Source of the DNA: an uncultured Dorea sp.
GTDB taxonomy: Bacteria > Bacillota > Clostridia > Lachnospirales > Lachnospiraceae
Length of the DNA: 42,957 nt
Assembly (NCBI GenBank): GCA_910585725.1
Contig: CAJUFA010000028.1
Span: forward strand, 1-42,957
Direction of reading: 5' to 3'
The notes under the pieces were generated by a model. That model saw only the letters and a list, made by a program, of their open reading frames with translations, made no database searches and was not told the DNA's origin. Shown here piece after piece: positions 1-7,493 of this stretch. The first letter of the stretch is position 1. Every line of letters begins with the position of its first letter. The position numbers and the translations under genes were made by a program.

Positions 1-15
1 CTTGCGTCTGCTAGT

Positions 16-36
16 CTCCCCAGCTCTGCTGGGGGA
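16..36. other. Short GC-rich hairpin at the left edge
   Basis: Arms CCCCAGC and GCTGGGG enclose a 3-nt loop TCT, with a G-T pair extending the stem. It may be the end of a terminator for a gene outside the window, but the downstream run (ATTTAG) is not T-rich, so the call is weak. Confidence 0.3.
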
Positions 37-182
37 TTTAGAATGTTTCATTAAAAAATGCTTAAAAACAGGACACACTTGTGAATTGTTATTACAAATA
101 TCCGCTTTTACACATTTTCATACTTCACAGTCCAGACTCTTAATCTTTTCTTGAACAACACTTCCAAATCTCATTTTATCCA

Positions 183-211
183 TTGTCACATTCCCTTATA
201 TCCTATATAAT
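183..211 (+). promoter_or_regulatory. Sigma-A-type promoter of the barnase-like gene
   Basis: TTGTCA at 183-188 and a perfect TATAAT at 206-211 are 17 bp apart. The ribosome site AAGGGGG (221-227) and start codon (235) follow directly, so transcription would start close to the ribosome site. The rest of 37-182 is AT-rich with no gene seen. Confidence 0.6.
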
Positions 212-234
212 AATGTAAAAAAGGGGGATTTGAT

Positions 235-792
235 ATGATGCATTTTTCAGAGAACAATATAAAGAATCATATAAAAAACAAAAAGTGGATGCAATTTTTT
301 CTGATATCCATATTGGTCTTCGTATTGTCCATAACCGGATGCAGAGCGGTTCAGGAGAACGACAATGAGAACCCAGAAAACGCTGCCGTTAATAAGACTG
401 TAGAGGATGAAACAGATACATCGACAGACGAGGAAACAACAGAACCTTCGGAAGACGGAACGTACAGCAGTAAAGATGAGGTAGCACAATATATCTATAT
501 TTACGGACATCTTCCGTCCAATTATATAACAAAGAAAGAGGCCGAAAAGCTAGGTTGGCAGGGAGGTTCGCTTGAACCCTACTCACCGGGCAAATGCATT
601 GGAGGCAGCCATTTCGGCAACTATGAGGGTCTTTTGCCTGAGAAGGATGGTCGAACATACACGGAGTGCGACATCGACACATTAGGGAGCGACAAACGCG
701 GCGCAAAGCGAATCGTATTTTCCAACGACGGCTTGATCTATTATACGGAAGACCATTATGAATCTTTTGAACTTTTATATGGAGAAGACTAA
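235..792 (+). CDS. Barnase-family ribonuclease, lipoprotein-anchored
   Basis: Guanyl-specific extracellular RNase of the barnase (N1/T1) family, predicted to cut single-stranded RNA. After a basic N-terminus and a hydrophobic helix (about 20-34) there is a lipobox ending at Cys36 (ITGC), so the protein should be lipidated and held on the outer face of the membrane. A 40-residue acidic linker rich in E, D and T follows, and then the barnase domain (about 80-185). By eye the catalytic triad aligns: Glu144, Arg159 and His174 match Glu73, Arg87 and His102 of barnase, and the NYITKKEA and CIGGS blocks are kept. The ribosome site AAGGGGG precedes the ATG at 235; the ATG at 238 is also possible. The barstar gene starts 2 nt after the stop. 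Classical barnase is secreted free, so the lipid anchor is the unusual part. Confidence 0.9.
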   Translation: MMHFSENNIKNHIKNKKWMQFFLISILVFVLSITGCRAVQENDNENPENAAVNKTVEDETDTSTDEETTEPSEDGTYSSKDEVAQYIYIYGHLPSNYITKKEAEKLGWQGGSLEPYSPGKCIGGSHFGNYEGLLPEKDGRTYTECDIDTLGSDKRGAKRIVFSNDGLIYYTEDHYESFELLYGED

Positions 793-794
793 GG

Positions 795-1070
795 ATGCGC
801 ATATGTAAATTAGATGGCAAAACGATTAAAGACAGAGAAACGCTGCATGGAATTCTGGCAGACCTGCTTGGATTCCCAGAATGGTACGGAAGAAATCTTG
901 ACGCTCTGCACGACAGTCTCACAGATATACAGGAGGAGATATGGATTCAGATTCAAAACGAGAATGACCTGACTTTAAATCTAGGGAATTATGCCGCTGC
1001 ATTTCTGAAGGTACTCGCCGCGTCGGCTAAGGAGAATAAAAACATACATTATATGATAGAATCCAACTAA
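795..1070 (+). CDS. Barstar-family ribonuclease inhibitor
   Basis: Cytoplasmic inhibitor expected to bind and block the barnase-like enzyme encoded just upstream, protecting the producer before export. Its 91 residues match barstar (about 90) in length. The binding segment is clear: WYGRNLDALHD at 30-40 aligns with barstar residues 29-39 and keeps Asp36 and Asp40 (Asp35 and Asp39 of barstar), while the Trp38 position is His and the Glu76 position appears to be Ala. The ribosome site GGAGAAG (781-787) lies inside the end of the RNase gene, and only two bases separate stop from start, so the two are probably translationally coupled. The altered contact residues may mean specificity for this enzyme only. 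Confidence 0.88.
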   Translation: MRICKLDGKTIKDRETLHGILADLLGFPEWYGRNLDALHDSLTDIQEEIWIQIQNENDLTLNLGNYAAAFLKVLAASAKENKNIHYMIESN

Positions 1071-1072
1071 TA

Positions 1073-1113
1073 AAATGTCCCAAAACAAACTTGTTTCGGG
1101 ACATTTCTTTTTT
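1073..1113 (+). terminator. Rho-independent terminator after the barnase/barstar pair
   Basis: Arms AAATGTCCC (1073-1081) and GGGACATTT (1098-1106) are followed by CTTTTTTT. The inner AAAAC/GTTTC extends the stem with one mismatch. It lies between two convergent genes and may also stop the MFS transcript from the other side. Confidence 0.85.
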
Positions 1114-1116
1114 AAT

Positions 1117-2211
1117 TTACCAATACATAAATACAAATCCTGCAACCGGTGATAAAACAATCATAATAATAGAAAATGTAAATGATTCCACCGAGGTGAG
1201 CGTTGCACGCTGTTCTGAGGGAAACATATTCTGGAGAATTGCATTAGTACGAACTTGAAGCGCATCGTCTCCTATTGCAGCCAGGAAACCTCCCAAAGCC
1301 ATAATTCCATACCACGGTGAATGTTCCGCTAAAACTCCGGCTAAAACTAAGGACATCGTGATAACAAACACTCCTTTGTAACTGAACTCTGAAAATTTCA
1401 ATATCAGCCTCGAACCCACAACACCGCCCATTTCCATTAAAAACAAAGCCAATCCAAGCGCCCACTCAGGAATTCCCTTTTCAAGAAGTTTTGCCTGCAG
1501 GAAAAACAAGAGCAAAACATCTATCGCCCCAACTAAAGAATTACACAGCATTAACCCCACTATTTTTTTAACTTCCTTTAGAAAAACAATGCTTTTCTTG
1601 AAACAGGCAAACAATCTACTGATAATTTTGTTTTCTTTGCCGCCCTGCGAATTCACAACATATACTTCCTGCAGGGACAACAGGATCATAATCTGGACCG
1701 CATTCGTAATAAGGCTTGTTCCATAAGCCATCTTATACCCTATAAAAAGAGCAAACCCGGCGCATAATGTTGAAATTCCGCCGCAGATACGTTGTATCGT
1801 CAGCTGGTTCGACATATACTTCTCAAATCCTGCTTCCATCTTAGCTAGTTTTAATGAATCGTAAGCCAATGCATCGCCTGTACCTGATAAAAAGTTATAG
1901 CTTAATGCATAAAACGCAAGAGACAGGCTCACCATAAAAAGATTATTTGAAACAATCATAACAATGTTCCCAATCATTCTCATAATGCTGCTTACAATCA
2001 ACATTCTCTTCCTGCCGAATACATCAGCCAGAATTCCCGAGGGAATTTCAAAAAAAAGACTGGTAATATGAAAGACAGTTTCTGCAATACCGATTTCTAC
2101 TAAATTATAACCTCTCGCCGCTAAAATCGCAACCCAAGCGCCTGTCAGGGATAAATTTCCCAGTGCGGACGACAAATATAGTCTTGATAATTGTTCTTTT
2201 ATTTTAAACAT
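1117..2211 (-). CDS. MFS transporter
   Basis: Membrane protein of 364 residues with about eleven to twelve hydrophobic segments. The loop after the second helix reads ADVFGRKRML, the GxxxDRxGRR-like signature of the major facilitator superfamily. Members with this layout are mostly proton-driven drug or metabolite exporters; the substrate cannot be read from sequence. It is slightly shorter than the usual 390-420 residues and stops just after the last helix (GFVFMYW). The start is supported by AAGGAGA on the minus strand just upstream. It is a single gene convergent with the barnase/barstar pair, with nothing to tie the two functionally. Confidence 0.8.
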   Translation of the reverse strand: MFKIKEQLSRLYLSSALGNLSLTGAWVAILAARGYNLVEIGIAETVFHITSLFFEIPSGILADVFGRKRMLIVSSIMRMIGNIVMIVSNNLFMVSLSLAFYALSYNFLSGTGDALAYDSLKLAKMEAGFEKYMSNQLTIQRICGGISTLCAGFALFIGYKMAYGTSLITNAVQIMILLSLQEVYVVNSQGGKENKIISRLFACFKKSIVFLKEVKKIVGLMLCNSLVGAIDVLLLFFLQAKLLEKGIPEWALGLALFLMEMGGVVGSRLILKFSEFSYKGVFVITMSLVLAGVLAEHSPWYGIMALGGFLAAIGDDALQVRTNAILQNMFPSEQRATLTSVESFTFSIIMIVLSPVAGFVFMYW

Positions 2212-2292
2212 AAAAAATCTCCTTAACTAAGTTTAATAACCGTTAAGAAGATAATGCGCCAACCTATTCCATTTGCAGAAACATCTCTGTTA

Positions 2293-2320
2293 ATATTATA
2301 ATTGAGTATGTTTATGACAA
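2293..2320 (-). promoter_or_regulatory. Candidate promoter of the MFS gene
   Basis: On the minus strand TTGTCA (2315-2320) and TAATAT (2293-2298) are 16 bp apart, about 80 nt before the start codon. The rest of the gap between the MFS and DUF2461 genes (2226-2522) is AT-rich; no gene or clear terminator was seen in it. Confidence 0.35.
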
Positions 2321-2522
2321 ATTACCCTCAAAAAAGGCGCACTATCCCCGTAAGAAGGAAAAATGAAACCTTTTTTGAGTTGTAAATATATCACTTTCCA
2401 GGACATAAACTCAACCTCTGCAATAAATTTGCTCTGATAAGCATAAATATCATATCACATTATACATAGAATACCAAGAGCAAACTAAAAATATTACAGC
2501 AATATTACAGATTTTTATTCTG

Positions 2523-3206
2523 TTACCTGACCGGCATCTGAAAATCCACAAGCGCCTTGTTCAGATAGTCGTTAAAAGGCTTCATGACCCGAAAAATATC
2601 CGCCGCCTTTGCAGAAAATATCTCCGGATTGATCAATTCTTCGTCTTTTAACGGATATTCTAAATACCAACTCTTGAATTTAAGATATTCTGCCTGAGGA
2701 TGTTCTTTATCATATCCTGCAGGAACTTTTTTCAATGCCGTACCCTGCACGGTAAAATATTTTTCAAACTCCGGATCATGTATAATCTTTTCCCACTCTT
2801 CACCGTTTTGAACAATATAATCCCTTATCATCGACGTCGCATCCTTAAACATATCTGCAAACAAGCCGCCGCCTAAGAAGGACTGATCCCCAGGCTTAAT
2901 CATAAGATAATATCCGACAGGAACCGGCAGTTTTCCCTTAGAGGATATATGGGCTCGGAACGCAGGATTATACGGCGATTTGTCATGACTGAACCGGGTA
3001 TCCCTTACAATCTTAAATGTAAGGTCCTTCGGATTGTTGTGTAAAATACTGCTGTCAAATTTTCCGATTTCTAACATCAGCGCCTGTAATAATTCTTCAA
3101 ACTCTTCATTTGCCTTTTTGAAGTCGCTCTTGTTCGCATGATACCATTCACGGTTATTATTCATGCTCAACGCCGATAAATAATCAATAATACACTGTGT
3201 ATTCAT
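2523..3206 (-). CDS. DUF2461 (TIGR02453) family protein
   Basis: Protein of 227 residues recognised by the DUF2461 signature: an N-terminal NNREWYHANKSDF segment, then FKIVRDTRFSHDKSPYNP around residue 65-80, and a KPGDQSFLGGG segment around 105-115. Family length is about 210-230 residues, so it looks complete. The family is widespread and soluble, and no reaction is established to my knowledge. The ribosome site AAAGGAGG lies 10 nt before the ATG. It begins 15 nt after the stop of the sigma factor gene, so the two are probably cotranscribed. Confidence 0.8.
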   Translation of the reverse strand: MNTQCIIDYLSALSMNNNREWYHANKSDFKKANEEFEELLQALMLEIGKFDSSILHNNPKDLTFKIVRDTRFSHDKSPYNPAFRAHISSKGKLPVPVGYYLMIKPGDQSFLGGGLFADMFKDATSMIRDYIVQNGEEWEKIIHDPEFEKYFTVQGTALKKVPAGYDKEHPQAEYLKFKSWYLEYPLKDEELINPEIFSAKAADIFRVMKPFNDYLNKALVDFQMPVR

Positions 3207-3221
3207 ATACTGTTACCTCCT

Positions 3222-4073
3222 TTACGGTCCCTGGACAATGGATAGTTGCGTGGATTCTAGAAATTCCTGTATCAGATGCTTCGTGCGTTCGGGAGACTGG
3301 TAGGGTTTACAGAAAGAAAAGTCCTGTGACAAATCGTCAATATCCTCCATAGCATTTTTCACATCCATCATAGTCTGAGCGGAGATTTCCGTGGCTGTCG
3401 TATAATCCAGCTGCATCGGATTAATCCTATGGTTCTGTATAGCATAATTCACTCTATCTTTGCATTTACATCTTCCGCCGCCATATTCTCCACAATACTG
3501 CTCAAGGAAATCCGCCATTTTTTTACGTACCCGAGAAAGCCGCTGGCGATACGCTTCTGGGGTCATTTCCAAAATATCTCCCGCAATACGGCTGTCAACC
3601 TTGAACATTGTACCCAATATGAAAATACATCTGCTTTCCGTATCAAGACATTGCAGCATTACATTTGTACATGACATCTTCAGCTCCTCAGCCAAAATAT
3701 CTTTCTCCACATTCTGGGTTAAATCCGGCACATCCTCTATCTTTCCGTTTTCTATGTCGTCTCCATAATACTCAAAACTTAACGGATATTGGGCAAACAT
3801 ATGCCTTTTGTAATTTTTCAGATAATTAGCGGCAATACTGAACACCCATGTTGTAAATAAACTGTCGCCTCTAAAAGAGGATAGATGAGTAATCATTTTC
3901 AACAGAATGTCCTGCGTGGCGTCCTCCGCATCCGGAAACGTGCCAAGCATACGCAAAGACAAATTAAATACGATGTCCCGTACACCCGCCACAAGGGTTT
4001 CAAGGGCTTCTTTATCCCCTGCCGTGGCCTTTTCTACCAAAGCCTGCAATTCTTCATTTGTTTTTTTATTCAT
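3222..4073 (-). CDS. ECF-type RNA polymerase sigma factor with Cys-containing C-terminal extension
   Basis: Region 2 (about 14-90) contains the DAEDATQDILLKM core-binding helix and a -10 recognition segment. Region 4 (about 130-190) ends in a helix-turn-helix (AYRQRLSRVRKKM). Unlike typical 160-200-residue ECF factors there are about 90 extra residues at the C-terminus, opening with a cysteine cluster (Cys194, Cys202, Cys204) that could bind metal or sense redox state (inference). No anti-sigma factor is adjacent, so the extension may do the regulating. The ribosome site AGGAGG lies 8 nt before the ATG. The DUF2461 gene follows 15 nt downstream and is the obvious cotranscribed partner. Confidence 0.85.
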   Translation of the reverse strand: MNKKTNEELQALVEKATAGDKEALETLVAGVRDIVFNLSLRMLGTFPDAEDATQDILLKMITHLSSFRGDSLFTTWVFSIAANYLKNYKRHMFAQYPLSFEYYGDDIENGKIEDVPDLTQNVEKDILAEELKMSCTNVMLQCLDTESRCIFILGTMFKVDSRIAGDILEMTPEAYRQRLSRVRKKMADFLEQYCGEYGGGRCKCKDRVNYAIQNHRINPMQLDYTTATEISAQTMMDVKNAMEDIDDLSQDFSFCKPYQSPERTKHLIQEFLESTQLSIVQGP

Positions 4074-4125
4074 AGATCTTACCTCCTACTTAATTAGACA
4101 CATCTCCTCTGCCTGTGTGACAGTA

Positions 4126-4210
4126 AATTACTATTTTTCTGCCAAAACAGCCTTACCTTCCATTTTTCCATTTTCCTCATCCATTTAAGCCTAAATTTGA
4201 AATAGTAATT
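4126..4210. repeat. 11-bp perfect inverted repeat upstream of the sigma gene
   Basis: AATTACTATTT (4126-4136) is repeated as its exact complement AAATAGTAATT (4200-4210), 63 nt apart, in the upstream region of the sigma gene. It may be two operator half-sites or the base of a leader fold. Neither is shown. Confidence 0.35.
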
Positions 4211-4280
4211 CTCCTGGCGATAACATATTCCTTTTCTGCTGTCCTGAATGAAATGTACCCGATATATCAGTAAAAATCAA

Positions 4281-4397
4281 GGTATTTCTTAAAATATTCT
4301 TCACGGTTCGATTCCTCAGCAGAGATGCTGAAATACCAACTCTATGACGCATCCGTCAGATAAGACGAAGGGGGCGGCAACAGGAAATAAACCGCCC
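4281..4397. ncRNA. Structured non-coding element of unknown class
   Basis: Several helices can be drawn without mismatches. GGTATTTC (4281-4288) pairs with GAAATACC (4330-4337). Inside it TCAGCA and TGCTGA close a GAGA tetraloop of GNRA type (4316-4331), overlapping the outer stem by two bases. Then TGACG/CGTCA closes a 4-nt loop (4345-4358), and GGGCGG/CCGCCC a 14-nt loop (4372-4397). This many exact stems in about 117 nt suggests a folded RNA or a palindromic element. It lies upstream of the likely promoter of the kinase-like gene, so it may be a separate transcript or part of the sigma gene leader on the other strand. No riboswitch class was recognised, and no gene was seen elsewhere in 4088-4472. 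Confidence 0.35.
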
Positions 4398-4428
4398 GAC
4401 AAGTATAGCAATTTTCAGAACATTTCGG

Positions 4429-4434
4429 TATAAT
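4429..4434 (+). promoter_or_regulatory. -10 box of the cytidylate-kinase-like gene
   Basis: A perfect TATAAT lies 39 nt before the start codon. The -35 region (about 4406-4411) matches consensus poorly, so the promoter is weak or needs an activator. Confidence 0.4.
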
Positions 4435-4472
4435 AGTTATAGTAAAATATATAGCAGAAAGGAGATTTTATT

Positions 4473-5075
4473 ATGTCAAAACGAATCATCTCTATAAACC
4501 GATTATTCGGTAGTAACGGGAGGAACATAGGAAAGGCTTTGTCTGAGGATCTAGGAATACACTGCTATGACAAGGATTTAATACAGATTGCAAGTAACGA
4601 ACAGGGACTTCCTTACGAGGAACTTCTTAAAGTGGATGAAAAATGTGCCAGCAAACGGCGCTATCTATCGGATAAACCGCCGCAGACAGAGTCGCAGTAC
4701 CCTTTCTATCCGATGAATGATATACTCTTTCAAACCCAGCGGGATATTATTCGATTTATCGCCAAGCGGGAGGAGTGCATCTTCATCGGCCGTTGTGCAG
4801 GTCAGATTCTGGGAGAAGACTGTTTAAAGGTTTTTATCCATGCGCCTTTTGAATATCGGGTGCAGATAGCCGCCAACCGTATGGGGATTTCGGAAGAGGA
4901 TGCACGTACACACGTAAAGACGGCGGATAAGGAACGGCGCAGCTATTACGAATATTTTACGGATAAAAAGTGGATGGATATGAGTACCTATGATGTATGC
5001 ATCGACAGCAGCCGGTTTACGCAGGAGCAGATTATTATGATGCTGAAAGCGGCGTATGAGAATATGGGAGCGTAA
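4473..5075 (+). CDS. Cytidylate kinase-like family protein
   Basis: A 200-residue P-loop protein of the cytidylate-kinase-like family found in many Clostridia. The N-terminal nucleotide-binding loop is NRLFGSNGRNIGKAL (about 9-23), followed by the typical YDKDLIQIAS segment. IFIGRCAGQIL sits near residue 104, and the LID-like region (about 135-165) has DKERRSYYEYFTDKKWMD. Real Cmk enzymes phosphorylate CMP. Members of this side family lack a proven substrate, so I do not assign the enzyme. The ribosome site AAAGGAG precedes the ATG. It is a single gene followed by a strong terminator. Confidence 0.8.
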   Translation: MSKRIISINRLFGSNGRNIGKALSEDLGIHCYDKDLIQIASNEQGLPYEELLKVDEKCASKRRYLSDKPPQTESQYPFYPMNDILFQTQRDIIRFIAKREECIFIGRCAGQILGEDCLKVFIHAPFEYRVQIAANRMGISEEDARTHVKTADKERRSYYEYFTDKKWMDMSTYDVCIDSSRFTQEQIIMMLKAAYENMGA

Positions 5076-5137
5076 CGGCCGGTGTAAAAGCGGCATATCC
5101 TGTGGGAAAAAGCGCGCCGGTATATAAGAGGTTTATC

Positions 5138-5191
5138 AATGGTAATGAAATCAGAGGGAAGAGTTTTCCCTTTGTTTTCTTACCATTTTTT
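5138..5191 (+). terminator. Terminator of the cytidylate-kinase-like gene
   Basis: Outer arms AATGGTAA (5138-5145) and TTACCATT (5180-5187) and inner arms AGGGAA (5155-5160) and TTCCCT (5166-5171) form one long hairpin, followed by TTTT. Confidence 0.8.
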
Positions 5192-5555
5192 AATAGCGCC
5201 GAAAGATATTGGGGATGGAAGAATTATGAAGGATTCGATTGTATTTCATATAAAGCCCGATAATGAATAAAGCTATGCCCTGCCGGCAATTTATATATAC
5301 AAAATAGAACACCATATGAATCTTTCACAGGATGAGATGCGGCATGTAACCTATAAATACTATTTTGATAATTCATGTAGAAAGTTTTAACACTGAATAT
5401 ACAGAATATCATCAGACAGAACAACTTATCAATCTGTGAATCAGCCTAATAAAACAAAAATATTACAGATAAATATGAGATTATATATTTAATGGATTTG
5501 TCAAGTAAAATGTGGTTGAATAACCAGATAGCGCCGGAATAAACCACTAAGATAC
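5192..5555. other. Gene-free stretch with a possible decayed ORF
   Basis: No intact gene is seen. On the plus strand a GGGGATGGAAG ribosome-like site precedes an ATG at 5227. The frame reads 14 codons to a TAA and continues open for about 39 more codons, to a stop near 5390. It could be a decayed small gene with one in-frame stop, but the sequence was not recognised and chance is possible. Confidence 0.25.
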
Positions 5556-5594
5556 AAAAACAGCCATTCCTCAAAAAATCCGGACTGGCTGTTT
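5556..5594 (-). terminator. Terminator of the DJ-1/PfpI gene
   Basis: AAACAGCCA (5558-5566) and TGGCTGTTT (5586-5594) pair perfectly. Reading the minus strand, the stem is followed by a T run, just beyond the stop of the DJ-1 gene. Confidence 0.75.
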
Positions 5595-5643
5595 CAGCAG
5601 CATATTATTATCAAATAGTACTATATTACATCACAATACGCTG

Positions 5644-6294
5644 TTACTTATTATACATCTTTTCATCACCAGACGGCAAAGTCTGCATGAGCGCAAAGAA
5701 ATATTCAAGCTTACCGGTACTAAAATATTCATACCACGCTTCCAATGTATCGGATTGGAAAACATCTAAATATTCAATAATTTGTTTCGCCCACAGCAAA
5801 GCTCCGGTGGAACTTGCAGTAATAAGGTTGCCGTCTGTCACAGACGGCTTGTCTACATATAAACTTTGCCCCCTGTAACCATGAGAAAACATTTCAAGAA
5901 ATCCCGGTCCATTACTGGTATGCCGCCGCTTATCCAACAGCCCATAATCAGCAAGCGCAGCCGTAGCCCCGCAGATTGCACACACCGCTGCACCTACGGC
6001 GAGTAATTCCTCTGCTTTTTCAATAATAGCTCTATGCTTTGAATCATTCCATGTGTCTGCGCCCGGCAAAAACAGCATGCTTGTCTCACTCACGACAATA
6101 TCATCAATTAAGCAATCAGGCACTACTGTCAGCCCGCCCATTGTTTTGACGGGATCTTTAGAACCGCTGACTGTTGTGAGCGTAACACGCTGCGAGTCCT
6201 TCTTAAAAAACCGGCAAGAATTCAGCTCCGCCGTAACATACCCCAGTTCCCAGTCGGCTAAAGTATCAAGAACGTAAACATAGATCGTATACAT
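5644..6294 (-). CDS. DJ-1/PfpI family protein (class I glutamine amidotransferase-like)
   Basis: Cytoplasmic protein of 216 residues. The nucleophile elbow AICGAT places a cysteine at 108, and Glu16 (DWELG) sits where DJ-1 proteins keep the acid that polarises that cysteine. The segment GADTWND near residue 78 and the TSNGPGF region also fit the family. Members act as chaperones, glyoxalases or deglycases, or amidases; which applies cannot be told. GGAGGGG lies just before the ATG. It is divergent from a WYL-domain regulator, with a palindromic operator between them, so the regulator probably controls this gene and itself. Confidence 0.82.
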   Translation of the reverse strand: MYTIYVYVLDTLADWELGYVTAELNSCRFFKKDSQRVTLTTVSGSKDPVKTMGGLTVVPDCLIDDIVVSETSMLFLPGADTWNDSKHRAIIEKAEELLAVGAAVCAICGATAALADYGLLDKRRHTSNGPGFLEMFSHGYRGQSLYVDKPSVTDGNLITASSTGALLWAKQIIEYLDVFQSDTLEAWYEYFSTGKLEYFFALMQTLPSGDEKMYNK

Positions 6295-6351
6295 GAGTCC
6301 CCTCCATTTTCATTGTTTTATTGATTCGTCTGCTTTTTTATTGTACCATAT

Positions 6352-6379
6352 AATTGTTGACATCTATATGTCAGCAATT
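6352..6379. promoter_or_regulatory. Dyad operator between the DJ-1 and WYL regulator genes
   Basis: AATTGTTGACAT (6352-6363) and ATGTCAGCAATT (6368-6379) are inverted 12-bp arms with one mismatch around a 4-bp centre. The dyad contains a TTGACA hexamer on the plus strand. A TGGTACAAT extended -10 facing the DJ-1 gene lies nearby on the minus strand. A dimer bound here would cover both divergent promoters. Confidence 0.6.
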
Positions 6380-6401
6380 CGGATAAAAAGGTGGTTTTCA
6401 G

Positions 6402-7334
6402 ATGAAAATTGACAGGCTTGTCAGTATTATAATGATACTTCTTAACAAAAAGCATATGAGCGCTCAGGAGTTAGCCGATATGTTTGAAGTATCACCCCGT
6501 ACAATTTACCGCGATATAGACGCTATTAATATGGCCGGCATTCCTATCCATGCAACACCAGGAGTGGGCGGAGGCTTTGAAATCATGCAGAATTATAAGA
6601 TTGATAAAAAGGTCTTCTCATCTGCCGACCTTTCCTCCATCTTAACGGGGCTTTCCGGCCTTTCCAACATGATACAAGGAGATGAACTGGCAAACGTCCT
6701 TGCAAAAGTAAAGAGTTTTATCCCTGCCGACAGAGCAAAAGATATTGAATTAAAAGTAAATCAAATATGTATAGATTTAAGTCCGTGGATGGGAAACGGA
6801 AACATACAACTGTACATAGAAATCGTTAAAGCTGCTTTGCAGGAAAGCAAACTGCTTTCGTTTGAATATATAGCCCACCACGGAAATAAAACAGCGCGAA
6901 CGGTTGAGCCATATCAGCTCATATTAAAAAGCAGTCATTGGTATTTACATGGATATTGCCGCAAAAGAAATGATTACCGCATGTTCAGGCTGTCCCGTAT
7001 GTCAAATCTGCAAATACAAGAGAAATCTTTTACACCGCGAGAATATCAGAAACCGGCTTTAGACTTTACAGAAATTTGGGAAACCATACAAATAAAAATC
7101 AAAATCCGTATTCATAAATCTATCCTGGACAGGGTGCTTGATTTTTGCTCCTATGAACACTTCTCACCGGACTGTGAAGAACATTATATTGTCAGTTTCC
7201 CTTTTATAGAGAATGAATACTACTATAATATTCTTCTTAGTTTCGGGGATAAATGCGAATGTTTAGAGCCGATGCATATCCGCACAGAAATGAAACGCAG
7301 AATACAGAAAATTTCCACCCTATACGAAAATTAG
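6402..7334 (+). CDS. YafY-type HTH/WYL-domain transcriptional regulator
   Basis: A 310-residue DNA-binding protein. The N-terminal winged helix-turn-helix (about 1-60) contains MSAQELADMFEVSPRTIYRD, the DeoR/HTH_11 type typical of YafY proteins. A WYL domain (about 135-215) has the SHWYLHGYCRKRNDYRMFRL core, and a C-terminal WCX-like extension follows. WYL domains sense small ligands or nucleic acids and the HTH binds dyads. The ribosome site AAAGGTGG precedes the ATG. It starts divergently from the DJ-1 gene across a 12-bp-arm palindrome, so autoregulation plus control of that gene is the likely job (inference). It appears complete. Confidence 0.85.
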   Translation: MKIDRLVSIIMILLNKKHMSAQELADMFEVSPRTIYRDIDAINMAGIPIHATPGVGGGFEIMQNYKIDKKVFSSADLSSILTGLSGLSNMIQGDELANVLAKVKSFIPADRAKDIELKVNQICIDLSPWMGNGNIQLYIEIVKAALQESKLLSFEYIAHHGNKTARTVEPYQLILKSSHWYLHGYCRKRNDYRMFRLSRMSNLQIQEKSFTPREYQKPALDFTEIWETIQIKIKIRIHKSILDRVLDFCSYEHFSPDCEEHYIVSFPFIENEYYYNILLSFGDKCECLEPMHIRTEMKRRIQKISTLYEN

Positions 7335-7344
7335 AACAAATAAT

Positions 7345-7440
7345 TTATTTAATTCCCCTGCTTTTCAAAGCCCCATTCACTAACGAGTTTGCCGCCTTGT
7401 AATCCGTGCTTAATGAAATATTCTCACACCGTCTTACCCT
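7345..7440 (-). pseudogene. Possible C-terminal gene remnant
   Basis: On the minus strand an open stretch of about 24 codons, beginning EYFIKHGLQGGKLV and ending GFEKQGN before a TAA, has a protein-like composition. A TGA precedes it and stops interrupt all frames upstream. It may be the tail of a lost gene. The family was not recognised. The surrounding 7335-7629 holds nothing else except the terminator at its right side. Confidence 0.25.
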
Positions 7441-7493
7441 ACACGGCAAATCCTGATCATCGCTTTATCACTTATTATAAAAAAGCGGATTAT

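Noticed and set aside
4301..4320. GGTTCGATTCC, resembling a tRNA T-arm
   Set aside because: The flanking bases form only two pairs and no acceptor, D or anticodon arm fits around it.
4281..4397. Cobalamin, guanidine-III or other known riboswitch in front of the kinase-like gene
   Set aside because: Core consensus strings could not be matched, and the likely promoter of the gene lies downstream of the element.
5224..5424. Minus-strand open frame of 66 codons
   Set aside because: No ribosome site and no recognisable domain.
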